From Poa pratensis (Eukaryota; Streptophyta; Magnoliopsida; Poales; Poaceae), in contig CAMZMU010000063.1 of the NCBI GenBank assembly GCA_947311845.1, forward strand, positions 56,047,618 to 56,111,617: a stretch of 64,000 nt of DNA, in the 5' to 3' direction. The notes below the pieces were generated by a model. The model worked only from the letters and a program-made list of their open reading frames with translations, searched no databases and was not told the DNA's origin. The first letter of the stretch is position 1. Each line of letters begins with the position of its first letter. A program made the translations under genes and the position numbers. Below are positions 22,437 to 33,714 of this stretch, piece by piece.

Positions 22437-23371
22437 GATACGCTAGGATGATTAGTCAATAACAAGGCATTTGGATGGCCTTGACTTTGTGAATGGCGAG
22501 GACGCGCCGACCACGTCTCGTTCTGCTCTCACCCTAATAACAGTCCTAAACTTTTTATCTATGTCATGTACCAGTTGCCAAATACATTTGCATCAGACTT
22601 GTAAGGATAAAGTTAGACGCTATCTGGATAGATGACCATATAGAACGCGCAAATCTACACTCAAAGAATAAGTGTTTTATTGTCTCCTGATGTGGAAAAA
22701 ACATCCACTTTGTACTTCCATGTCAATTTCGCTTAACAAGGTTATCGGTTGTTAAAATGACACGCCTACAAAAATACCAAGTAAACATTTTCAGTTTTAG
22801 TGGAGTCTTCATTGTCCATATTTTTTTTATTATCAACTGGTATATTGGAATGGACTAACGCCCTATACATGTAATTTACTGAAAATTTTCCATTCCCACA
22901 TAAATTCTAATGAAAGTCATCAGAACATTGTGTAAGTTGAACAGAAGTCAACCGTGCCATCAAGGCGTTCCAAGACGTTAGTCTCGGCCCAATTAGATCT
23001 CGCCTGGGTAGTGACGAAGACTGCATAACTGTGGCTATGGTATCCCCTTTGTGACAAACAATATTGTATAGGGCCGGTACTGATCCCACAGGGTGGTATT
23101 ACCTAACCATTTGTTCTCACAGAATCTAATCTCTGATCCATTCTTGATTTAAAACTCCGAAGCTTTGCCGTCATGAGAGTTGTCCAGAAGTGAGAATCAC
23201 CAGGTTTCTACTATACCCACCTACCGAGAAGAGAAGAGCTGAATTTTTTAACATGTACAGTAGGTAATGAATACGCAGATAGGGTAGGATGATTAGTTAG
23301 TAAATAACAAGGCGTGTGTATGGCCTTGACGTAGCGAATGGCGAGGGCGCGCCGACCACGTCCCGTTCCGC
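22437..23371. repeat. Direct repeats of about 90 bp flanking a LINE fragment
   Basis: Segment 22437-22526 and segment 23278-23371 are diverged direct copies sharing AGGATGATTAGT, AACAAGGC and CGCGCCGACCACGTC. They bracket the LINE-like fragment exactly and are much longer than an ordinary LINE target-site duplication. Confidence 0.75.
22555..23220 (-). pseudogene. LINE (non-LTR) RT C-terminal zf-RVT fragment
   Basis: Read on the minus strand, one frame starts with MGSVPALYNIVCHKGDTIATV (23089). It continues through FSVNYMYRALVHSNIPVDN and the zinc-binding RT region with LKMFTWYFCRRVILTTDNL and ETIKHLFFECRFARSIW. A stop replaces a conserved residue before HGSTK, and one expected Cys is Phe. 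Only the 3' end of the element remains. Confidence 0.75.
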
Positions 23372-23702
23372 GCAGACATATTCTATGCACTTCACAGTCA
23401 CAGTTAAACGTGAGAATGGTTTTGCCATAACCGGGTTCGTTCGATCGGTTTCTCCGTGTGGGCTCGTGTAGTTCGGATGGAAACAGTCTGACTCTGACAA
23501 CGGTTTAGTTCAGTTCGGTTTTGTGTGCCAAACGGTTTGGTATAATTAGTTATGGGCTTAAACAGTTACGGTTCCAAACAGTTTTAACCCGTGGTTGTAC
23601 CCGGTTTGCGAAAACTGTTTGAACCTGTAACCCGTTTGCTGTCCGCAGACGACGATTAATGGGCGTGAGTGGTTGGGGCTGAAGATGAGGTCTAGGAGCA
23701 TC

Positions 23703-24186
23703 CGCCGCCGGGCCGACGCCCTCACGCTCTCCGTCTTCGTCGAGCCTCTCATCCTCGTCGTCAACGCCGCCGTCGGCGTCTGGCAGGAGACCAACGCCGA
23801 GAAGGCGCTCGAGGCGCTCCGCCAGATCCAGTCCGACCACGCCGCCGTGCTCCGTGACGGCGAGTGGCTGCCCAGCCTCCCCGCCCGCGACCTCGTCCCG
23901 GGCGAAGTCGTGCAGCTCCGCGTCGGGGACAAGGTACCCGCGGACATGCGCGTCCTACGCCTCGTCTCCTCCATGCTCCGCGTCGAGCAGGGATCCCTCA
24001 CCGGCGAGACCAACTCCGTCAACAAGACCGCGCACAAGGTGCCCGCCGCCGACGCCGACATCCAGGCCAAGGAGTGCATGGCCTTCGCGGGAACCACCGT
24101 CATCAATGGCAGCGCCGTCTGCCTCATCGTGCACACCGGGATGGCAACCGAGATCGACAAAATCCACTCGCAGATCCATGAGGCGT
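23703..24186 (+). pseudogene. ER-type Ca2+-ATPase (ECA) gene fragment
   Basis: The frame gives [52 protein letters not shown] and [13 protein letters not shown], followed by [12 protein letters not shown] and HTGMATEI. This is the end of the transmembrane region and the actuator domain, with the TGE motif, of a P2A-type (SERCA-like) calcium pump. A few residues are missing in the membrane segment (FVEPL joins LVVNA early). The homology stops at IHEASRL, leaving no phosphorylation or nucleotide domain. It is an intronless piece of about 160 codons out of about 1000, probably captured by a transposable element. Arrays rich in GGTTCGGTTT-like words flank it on both sides. Confidence 0.8.
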
Positions 24187-24566
24187 CGCGCCTCTCGCCA
24201 CCGTGCTCTGAATCTGCTCCTCTGCTGGTCCTGTGTTCTCTAGCGGGTGAGGCATTGAGGGCCGGACCGCGGGCGCCGCGAAGAGGTTCGGCGGTAGCTT
24301 GTCAGGCGTGAACCAGAACGGGGCCTTGCGAGCTGCCATAGGCGTTGACCAATTAGAGCAAACTGTTTTCAACCCACTTTAGTAAATGGTTTCAAACCCA
24401 TAGATGGGCACTCGGTTCAGTTCGGTTTGGTGAAAAAATTGAGTAGGTTTGGTTTTGGTTGGGTTGATATTTTTTTTAAGTGGGGTTAGTTGAGGTTCGG
24501 CTGACAGAAATTTTTGTACGGGTTCAGTTGGGGTACGGTGCAGTTCTGAAACCATTCACAGGTTTA

Positions 24567-25990
24567 GGCCCAGTTCTTTTGGAGCTTCTCAACAGTTTCT
24601 AGGTAAAAATAAGCTCAATCCTAAAAGAACTGGATTTTAAACCGTTTCTAGGGGAAGCCGGCTTCAGCAAATCCTTGACGGTAGAGAAAAGTCGGGCTAC
24701 CCAACTTATCTCAACCGCGCGCAGCTTCCCGCAAGTGAATCGAAGCGTTATTTTACGCTGCCCCTGTTTTACATCCTATTTACGGAGAACTGCCACCGCC
24801 CAGCGAATCGAACCGGTCATTTTCCTCTCTTTCTTTTCTTCTCTCTCTTCCCCGAGCAAACTCTTTCTTTTTCCTTTTTCCTCTCTCCCCGAGCGCAGCC
24901 TCTAGGGTTCCTCTGCTGCTGCCCACCGCCGCCCGCTGTCGCCGCCGCCGCCTGTGACCGCCTCGACGGCCGCCTCCCGGCACCTCGTCGCTCCGAGCCA
25001 GACGCACATCTCTTCGGCCCGATTGGAGTCGATCTCGAGCGCGGCGGCGTGCGGTCCGCAGCGGCCATCCGCCGGCGCTCCGCCTCCGGCTGACTTGCCT
25101 CTCCCGTCGCCGGCCACCTCAACCTGCTCCCGCCCCGGATATGCTCAGGACGTGCGCTGCTCGAGATCGTGCTTCTCCCGCCCCGTCGATCTGCTGTCGG
25201 ATTGGATCTGCCGCCTGAGTCGATCTGCTTGTCCTGCACACGTAGCTCACTAGCCGGTAGTCGATCTACTGCGGCCGTCCACTGGCGCTTCCGGCCTACC
25301 TGCTGCAGTGCGGCTCCCCTCCAGCGCTACTCCTCAAGAACTGATCACGCGCATATGGTGCTATGTGTGCAATGTTTCCCTTGTGCAGCTACATGTGTGG
25401 TTTGTACTGCATCGTACACAACAGAATGTAAAGCAGATTGTGTACATGTATATACGATCTACGTGCGTGTTTTGGGCTCTCTGACTTAATTTTTCCAATT
25501 GCTTATTGCTTCTTTGTAATCAACTAGCATTGAGCTCCTATTTATATTGTATTTGGCACTTTATGAAGTACCAAGAATTATATTTGTGCTCATATATGTG
25601 TAAAACAGTATAGAAATAACTCATTATCCGTTAGTTAGCACATAAACTCATTTTAGGGCATTACGAGTACTTCTATTTGAGTTGTAATCAACTAACAATG
25701 GATCCTATTTTATTTTCATATTTAACAATTAATACGACGTTCGAAATATTATATTGTGATCAACATGTGAAAACAGTACAAACGAAGTCAAAATCTGTTA
25801 AGTTAGAACATAAATTTATCACAAGGGCGTTTCAGACTTTTCATCGTATAACTCAGACAATAAGCTAGGACAGTAGAAGCCTAAAAGAACTGGACTGTAT
25901 TTTCTGGTTAGATTAAATCCACAGCTGTTTCTTTGGGCAGCTCTACTCAGCGTGGCTTATGCACAAGGCGAAGCTCAAAAGAACTGGGCA
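24567..25990. mobile_element. PIF/Harbinger-like non-autonomous element with GC-rich cargo
   Basis: The terminal inverted repeats are GGCCCAGTTCTTTTGGAGCT (left) and TGCCCAGTTCTTTTGAGCTT (right, complement). A 3-bp TTA duplication lies at 24564-24566 and 25991-25993. TTA target sites and GGCCC-like ends fit PIF/Harbinger. Extra copies of CCTAAAAGAACTGG lie just inside each end (24626, 25882), making nested hairpins. The interior (24820-25240) is CT- then GC-rich and resembles a grass 5'UTR (CTAGGGTTCC), with no convincing protein. It may be captured host sequence. Confidence 0.65.
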
Positions 25991-25993
25991 TTA

Positions 25994-26480
25994 GTCACAG
26001 TGCCAGCTTGCGATCCCATGTGGACGTCGCGTCTCGACATCGGTTTTGTACGTACGTATCTACGCGCTCACGATCTGAACCATAATACGCCAACCGGCTT
26101 GCAACCGGGCACCGACTGAACATCCAAGCCTGAACTTCCTTTTCCGCCACTACTAAGCATTCCAGAGCTATTCAGAAGTCGCTACCATACATCCGCTGGC
26201 ATAAGAGTGAGAGGTATACGTTTCAGTCCAATGGCAAGTCGCCATACATTGCGAATTCGCAGTCAGGACGTTTACAACATTAAAATATATATTAGCTCGA
26301 CTGAGATAAACAAGCAGAGGGGTTAACCGCTTCTGCATTTCAGAACAATCCGCATATCCTCTGAATCCTGTTTTGGCGAGGGATCCGAAGATACTGTCGA
26401 TCGTAGCCAATTAATAACTGAGGCAAGCACTAATCATACGTATTACTTTTCTACAGGCTCGCCCCTCATTGCTCGGGCAC
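25994..26480. other. Upstream region of GDSL gene
   Basis: This is about 490 bases with no coding frame I can support. It presumably holds promoter sequence for the GDSL gene; the only clear element is the TATA box at 26484. Confidence 0.4.
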
Positions 26481-26483
26481 ATG

Positions 26484-26491
26484 TATATATA
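26484..26491 (+). promoter_or_regulatory. TATA box of GDSL gene
   Basis: TATATATA lies 91 bases before the chosen ATG (26582). A start site about 30 bases downstream would exclude the in-frame ATG at 26495 and supports 26582 as the translation start. Confidence 0.65.
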
Positions 26492-26581
26492 CGCATGCCA
26501 ATGACACCTTCGAACGGGTGGTCAAGAAGCAGAGAGGCCAGGCGGCAGAGTGTGCGGGATCATACACAGGGGCTAGCTCCA

Positions 26582-29500
26582 ATGGGCAGCCATGGCGGGG
26601 CGTTCGCGCTCGTTGCGCTGTGCTTGTTCGAGCTCGCGCTGCAGGGCGCCGCCGGGGACGGGGAGCGGCTCGTGCCGGCCATGTTCGTGTTCGGGGACTC
26701 CACGGTGGACGTCGGCAACAACAACCTCCTGCCGGGCTGCTCCGCCGACTGCAGGGCCAACTACCCGCGCTACGGCGTCGACTACCCGTCCCACGCGCCC
26801 ACCGGCCGCTTCAGCAACGGCTACAACCTTGCTGACCACATAGGTATTTCAGCTCTCATGTTATATTTATATGGAGGCTACTATTTATTTGGAGTATATG
26901 GACTATGGTAGAGGAGATCAATGACCAGTTCTCAACGAACGCACTTCGCTCAACACGTTATAAGTCCTTGTTATCACCTTTGACTATGATGCCACATCGC
27001 CACTCAGCTTCCACTGAAGCTAGAGAGATTACTAGCTGGTTTTACTCGTACTAGCTGCCATACTAGAGTAGCATATGGTTTACAGTTAAAATGCAACGAA
27101 GAAATACGTAAAGACCGCGGATCTTTTCTTCTTTGAGAGATGCGAACAACTCTTCCTGGTGAAAGATGGAAAGCTGCTGTCCTTCGGGTCACGGAGTGAC
27201 CATCTAGGCGCTTGGGGCCAAAACCTCTCAACAGATCATAACATGACTGGAAGCAGAGCGTAGACAGCAGAAAGCGATACATTGCAAGTCCGGGGCCGGT
27301 GCCTTTTTAAAATTGTTACTCACTCGGTTTTTAAATATAAGATGTTTTAACCTTTTTCTAAATTCACATGTATCTATATATATCTACACACATTTTACTG
27401 TGTATGTTCATTCGTTTTGTTCCACATTTAGTCAACATGTGAAACAACCAAAACAAGGGAGTAGAAGTAAAACCTTGGAGTCGAAAAGTTTACGGTTTTG
27501 TTTATAGGTTAATAGCTAGGGCATTTTTTAATATATTAGATTTTAAGATTAGAAGAAATTAGACGAAGGAGTGAGGTCGAGTCAACGGGCTTTGAGGCCC
27601 ATGCTTTGGGTAATTTATTTATTTTAACCCCAAGACAAGGGAGTGCTTTGTCTAGAGAGCTTAATTTACCACCAAATTAACTGCCTTTTCTGTACAAATT
27701 GCTATGAGCTCCCGACTCTCCCAGGATATTTTTTATAAAATAAATTCAAAAACAACATTTTAAAATCTCACACAATTCTTTAAAAAACTACGAGTACCAT
27801 ATCCACCATTGATTCTCTGTCAAGTATCACATCTTGCCCTCCCTTTTTTCATGAACTTATCTAATAATTTCAGATGTACGTTTAACAAGAAACAACTTAT
27901 TATTGCAGATTTTCCTAAAAAATACTAATGGAACCCGAACTCACTGGCACTCTATATTTTCAAAAATGTTATTTTGAAATTTCAAATCTGAAAAAAATAT
28001 GCATATCGGTAATGATGTATATTTCAAGCGTGCAATATCTCTATCTGAAATACTTTGTATTATGGGCTACACAAAAATGAAAATCTGATAGGATTTGGAG
28101 GTGCACTATTCACACACTATAATTTTGTCTTTTTATGTAGCATACGATATAGGATATTCGGACTGAGACTTTACACATTTTTAGTATTAAATCATTGTCT
28201 ATATGCACATATTGGTTCCAGAATTTTGTGTAACTTCGGAATACAATTTTCCAATGTTTAAAATAAAGAGCTCAAGTGAGACTACTAAATGACTTCAAAG
28301 TATATCTTAAAATTACAGAATGTCAATTATATTGATGCTGTGCTATTCTTATGATATCCTAATTGACCCCTCTAGATCAATAAGCATACTTCCTTCTATG
28401 TTCCAATCAAAATGAATACACTAAAGATTCCGATAAGAAAGGAGATAAGAAAGGAGATTTATTCGATTCAACAATCGTTTTCGCTCTACTTCGAAGCCTA
28501 AGAGATCTTTACGTCCATTAAAATTCTCAATAAATATATTATAATCATGAAACAATAGAAGTTTTTATATTTTCATCATATGAACTCTACGCAGTTAGAT
28601 ATATGATGTTCGAATACATACTTAGATTTCCTAATAATTGAATTTTGAAAAACCAAATTTTGTACAATATTGTGAAAACTCATTCACACACAATAAATTG
28701 CATTGATTCGTCAATATACCTTTGTTACTCAAAATAGCTAGCCTGTGCAGGTGCACGGGTTGATGACTAGTTCATCTAATTGTGTATTAAGGTTAGGTTC
28801 TAGCGGTGGAAAGTGGGTAGAATATTCATAAAACACCGTCCACATGTACCCACTTTCTTTTCACCCTCGGCGTTTCCCAAGCAACTTACTCATAGCTGTA
28901 CTCAGAATTCCGACTAGAACATTGCATGTCAAATATTTATTGGATTCGTACCCTATTAAGTACTCTACAAAGTTCTATAAATATTTAAGGATACTAAGGA
29001 CGATGACATATATAAACACATAATAACATTGAGTAGCATAAATCAATTTGTGGACTATGGATGACACTTTCAGTTTACAATTTTACATGGATTTAGGGTA
29101 AAAGGCTATTGTAACAAAAGATTTTCTGAATCACCCAAAACTGAAAATAAATTGTGATAAAATATTCTCATTTAGCACACGATTTTTTTGGTAATTATTA
29201 GAATTACACGACCTAACTTGATATACAAAAATGTGACTGCATTGTCAATTATGCTATATAAACATGAAAATAGTATTTTGCAGAACACATAGAAGAATTT
29301 ATCAATCATAAGATTAAATCATCTATTAGCAATATGAGTTATGACCAAGTAAAGAAGTTCACCATAAATAATTTTTTAAAAATAAACATGTATTTGTCAA
29401 TGCCAAGAAACTTCATGTTCCACCGTGTTCGCTCCTTTTCGTCCCTACCTGACTGCTTCGTACTACATTGTTTTTTTGTCGAGCGTTCCGCTTTATTCGT

Positions 29501-31668
29501 GTCACCGTTTGTGGGTGTGGCGTCGTGTGCTCGTTCCATGTGTGTGTATTGTGGGCTGCATGTGACCTATACATGTCTATTATATACGACGAAAGTTTCA
29601 CTGAAATATATTATCCGTTCTCTACACAAAGAACATAAATGCAAAGATCAAAATCAAGTTTTTTTTTTCATTTTTAGAGCCAAATTTTGACTTTTGTGAA
29701 TCGTAAAATAAATTTTATTTTTTAGAAAAACTTCGCAGATATTTAGATCATATCTATATGTATATAGAGATAAAAGATAAGATTTTTTTGCAACATTTTT
29801 CCCCTAAATTCTGGGTTACAAGGAGACATGGCCCAGTATGCCACTAGGCCTCCTATGTTCCTCTGCCATCACTTTTTTTTATAGAAGGAACTCCTCTGAC
29901 CACCATTGCTGCGAGGTTGCATTGTTAACTTCCTTTTTAAGAAAACGTTGCATTGTAGCTAATTGTCCACCTTTACAAATCTTATCAAACAATCAATCAA
30001 TACTTTTTTATAAAGCAAAATCGCACCAACATGTATTAATTATTTTTCTACCTTAACATACAAGTTATCCATATTATCCTTTCTTTTAGCCAATCAATTG
30101 TCCATGTCATCCCCATTAATATTAATTAATTATAGTATATTGTACATGCAATATATCCACGTTATCTACCTTTTTAGCCCTACGTCCACGTCACCATTAT
30201 TGTCGTCAAATATGCACCAATTTCATGTCAATTAATATAAACTCTCGACTGATGTGAGATTTTTGCAGATTTTTGAAAACAATTTCATATTTGATGTGTC
30301 TTATACATTTTTATTTACACAAAGTTCTTAATAAAATTCCCGCTGCAATGCAGGGGGTATTTTTCTAGTTCTAGGTAAATTTAATGTTATTAAATATTCA
30401 GATATGTGTTTGCCGGTCGCACGTGAAGCAATTATGAATCAACTCTCAGGATGATCTATTTAGAACAAGAATTTTCCAATCAACTTATTAAGTATTATCA
30501 GCAAAAAAAACTTATAATTAGAATTTTCCACATATCGTTTCGGCGAACAGCCCGATTTCTTGGATTCGCCGAGAGCCCACCAGCCTACGGATCCCTGCCG
30601 CCCGAGGGAGTCATTCGGCAGATGAAGAGCGGCGTCAACTTCGCATCAGGAGGTTCAGGACTGCAAGATCTAACGGGCAAAGCACTTGTACGCAACACTG
30701 TCCTGACACTGTTTGCACTAACTAAAAGTTGGTCGATAAACATATTACCCACGCATCCACGGTCTGATCTTTCTTTGCGCAGTGTGGGCGAGTGTACAGC
30801 ATGACCGACCAGCTCGAGAAGTTCACGTCGGCCGTGGAGATGCTGGGGAACTGCTCGACCGCCGTCGTCTCCAGGTCCCTCGTCTTCATCAGCGCCGGCA
30901 GCAACGACCTGTTCGAGTACGTCGACGGCAACGCCACCTCGTGCCCTGGCCGCAACGACACCCAGTTCCTGCAAGGCCTAGTCGCCTCTTACAGGGGCTA
31001 CCTGCAGGTGCACATGCTGTCCATGTACACCTGAACTGAACACATCAAGCTCTGAATTAAATTAAACTGGGTGCGCTGTTGGTGCAGGAGCTGTATGCGG
31101 CCGGGGCGAGGAAGTTCGGCATCGTGAGCCCGTCGCTGGTGGGGTGCTGCCCGGCGCAGAGGCTCGCCGGGGCGAGGAAGAAGGACGTGGACGGGTACGG
31201 CTGCTTCCGCACGGCGAACAACCTCTCCAGGCAGCTGTACCCCATGGTGCTCTCGATGCTTCAGGAGCTGAGCACCGGCCTGGCCGGCATGAACTACTCC
31301 ATATGCGACTCCGCCGCCATGGCCGAGTCCGTCTTCGAAGGCACCGTCTCGCCTAAAATGAGTAAGTCGATCAGTTAGCTGCAACGTCCCCTCGACCGGG
31401 AGTTTATAGACTGTCTGATGTGCTGATGTGTCATGGTTTTTGAGCAGACCTGACGGTGCTGGACACGGGGTGCTGCGGCGGCGCGGGGCGGTCCGGGGAC
31501 CGCAAGTGCAACCGGTGGGCGACGGTGTGCCCGAACCGCCGGAACTACCTCTTCTGGGACGGCTACCACCCGACGGAGACCGCGTCGGAGGTGGCCGCGC
31601 TGGCGCTCTTGGGCGACCCGGGGCTGTACATCCACCCCATCAACATCACGAGGCTGGCGGCGCTGTAG
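26582..31668 (+). CDS. GDSL esterase/lipase, 5 exons, 372 aa
   Basis: This is a secreted plant GDSL-type serine hydrolase acting on lipid or ester substrates; the substrate cannot be told from sequence. Exons are 26582-26843, 30551-30687, 30783-31007, 31088-31361 and 31448-31668. All introns are GT-AG, phases agree, and the total is 1119 nt. The protein has a signal peptide (about residues 1-25, hydrophobic ALVALCLFELAL), block I FVFGDSTVDVGNNN with nucleophile Ser40, SGGSGLQD, block III GSNDLFEY with the Gly and Asn of the oxyanion hole, and block V DGYHPTE with Asp337 and His340. Length is typical of the family. Intron 1 is 3707 bases and full of repeat debris, while the other introns are 80-95 bases. 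The in-frame ATG at 26495 is rejected because it sits at the likely start site and would bury the signal peptide. Confidence 0.93.
28741..28770 (+). mobile_element. Helitron 3' end in GDSL intron 1
   Basis: A hairpin CCTGTGC/GCACGGG with loop AGGT is followed after eight bases by CTAG and then T, the classic Helitron terminus inserted at A|T. I could not place the 5' end with confidence. Confidence 0.6.
30339..30368 (+). mobile_element. Second Helitron-like 3' end in GDSL intron 1
   Basis: CCCGCTGCAATGCAGGGG forms an imperfect hairpin followed by TATTTTTCTAG and T. This matches the common grass Helitron ending; the start was not located. Confidence 0.5.
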
Positions 31669-31967
31669 CCGTGGAGAAGTAGCTGCAAACGATCTGGCCG
31701 GCGGCGTGCTCTGCCCGGCGACGTCGTGTCTCGTTGGGAGTACTGGTAAAATAAGTAGTGGTGTGGTACTACAGAGTGTCGCGATTGAGGGGTTGAGGTG
31801 CACGTCGGCGAATGTCGTGTGTCGGTGTGCTCGTTGTTCGAGATGAGCGTTCGTGGTTCTACAGTTTGGCGTGGCTTTGTTTTCAAACAAACCTTGGGGT
31901 ATACACACGACCCAATTTGTCCGAACGATTTGAAAAACTGGAAGTTGCTTCTGTCATGAACATGAAA
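31669..31967. other. 3' region of GDSL gene
   Basis: This is the 3'UTR and downstream sequence of the GDSL gene up to the Helitron. No further gene was recognised. Confidence 0.4.
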
Positions 31968-33519
31968 TCTTTACTATTAAAGCGCAGTTCGTGTCTGTAC
32001 GTTCGTTCGTCAAACCCGTCCCTTGTCTGGGTAATCTAGCTTCGATGAATCTAAACCGAGCCAAACTCTTCCAAATCAAATAGATTAACAGATCAAGACC
32101 GATACCAACGCCACCCAGCGTGAAGCGGGTAGAAGAGCAGATAGAGATCGCTACCAACGCCACCCAGCGTGAAGCGGGAGGAGCCGAGACCGACGCTAGC
32201 TCCAGTCATAGGCCAAACCAGGACCGCCCCTGCAGGCTGCAGCCATGGTGCGACGAGCAGAAGGGGAATGGGCAGGGGCCGCCGCTGCATGTCAACCCTT
32301 GTCCCCTGCAGCCACGCTGCGACGAGGAGCTGGGGATCCGACGCGGATCGACCCATCCACCCCCATCTCAATTCCCTCCTCTCTGTACATGAACAAGCCT
32401 CCATTACTGCATCTCCTCAGCAGCTCCAACGCTGTTCGGCTGCCGGGAGTTGCTCGCCGTGGGAGTCCCCAGGGAGAAAGCATGGCTATGGGTGAGGGAG
32501 GAGAGGTACACTAAAACAAAAATGGAATCCCCTCAATGAGTAGAACACGTTGATGGCAAAAGTATTGTTGGAGAAGGGGATAGAGATCGGCTGTCATAGC
32601 CATGGATGTATATTAAAGAGAGAAAGAGGAAAAATAAGAACGGGAAGATAAAAAATCAGGTACATGCGGATGTGGTGGTATAAGTTCAAGGATATAATTA
32701 AAAAGACATGTGGTGGAAAAAGTAGGCATACTTGTTGCTGAACATATTTGACATACAACCAAACAAACGTCCGGCCGGTATGTTTATAATTTGTTTCTCT
32801 CTTTTCACGGGTATATGTTTTCTATATGTATTATGCGAATAGATCTTCATGTGCTAGAAATTGGTGATAAAGTTGAGATGCTTCCATGTGTGAAAAAAGC
32901 ATGAGCTCACCCGCCAAAAAAAATGAGCTGACTAAGTTTATTCGACAAATGGGCGTCAATACTGGGTACAAGTATAATCCCTAAAAATTAAACTATACTT
33001 GGATAGAATATCTAGAACTCAGGTGCTAAGAGGCAATGCATTGGGGAATGCCTCAGATGAGATAGAGGTTGATACATCAATGTATCATCCATTATTATAT
33101 GCTATAATATGATTGAACTTTTAGAATTATTGATTTAATTAGTTGGAAAACACAAATTTGATTCCTTTAAAACATTAAGATAGTCATGAATTATGAGACA
33201 ACAAACATTTGTGGTTACATCTACTAAGTACAATGCAAATGAAGATGAATACAACATCCTAATGTTGTACAATAATACCTTAAAAGCGCGGCAGAGTAAA
33301 TTTATTTAATAAGATAAAATATATTTGGTTTCTTCCTTTACATTAAATGCATATAATTATGGATTTATCAAAACACATTTCAAGCGAAGTTGAGTCTTAA
33401 TATTTTTTTAAATACTATGTGGCTGACTTTTCGTACACATTAATTTTCAGCATTATGTTCACATGTGTATGAGAGGAAAAAAATTAATCGGCCGTGGCAA
33501 CGCACGGGCACTCGGCTAG
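31968..33519 (+). mobile_element. Helitron, apparently complete (1552 bp, non-autonomous)
   Basis: It starts TCTTTACTATTAAAG after an A (31967) and ends with hairpin CCGTG-GCAACG-CACGG, then CTAG (33516-33519) followed by T. This is the expected A|T insertion with no target duplication. No Rep/helicase coding is present. The 32100-32500 part is GC-rich, with a duplicated 27-base segment (CCAACGCCACCCAGCGTGAA at about 32104 and 32153) and a repeated CTGCAGCC block, perhaps captured sequence. The rest is AT-rich. Confidence 0.7.
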
Positions 33520-33714
33520 TTTGAGAATAATAGCAAACAATTAAATCAAGTTGTTGAAAAGGTTTTCCCTAAAAAAAAGTTTTTTAAAAGGTTCGTCAGC
33601 TGTATCAACAGTCCCAGACTACCAGTAGTCTGCTCCTCGCAAAAAAAAAAAGACTATCAGTACTCTGCTGCGCCGGGGGGATTAGCTAGGGTTTAACGAA
33701 CCGCGGCGAGCACC

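Larger units (their letters stand above)
26844..30550. other. GDSL intron 1, repeat-filled
   Basis: This is an AT-rich 3.7-kb intron. It holds two Helitron-like 3' ends (28770, 30368) and, near 27960-28260, a MITE-like block with phrases shared with the elements at 22023 and 38518. No supported gene lies inside; the open frames (for example 29334-29690) have no recognisable protein. Confidence 0.6.

Noticed and set aside
26495..26581. Upstream in-frame ATG for the GDSL protein
   Set aside because: It lies at the likely transcription start and would place the signal peptide inside the chain.
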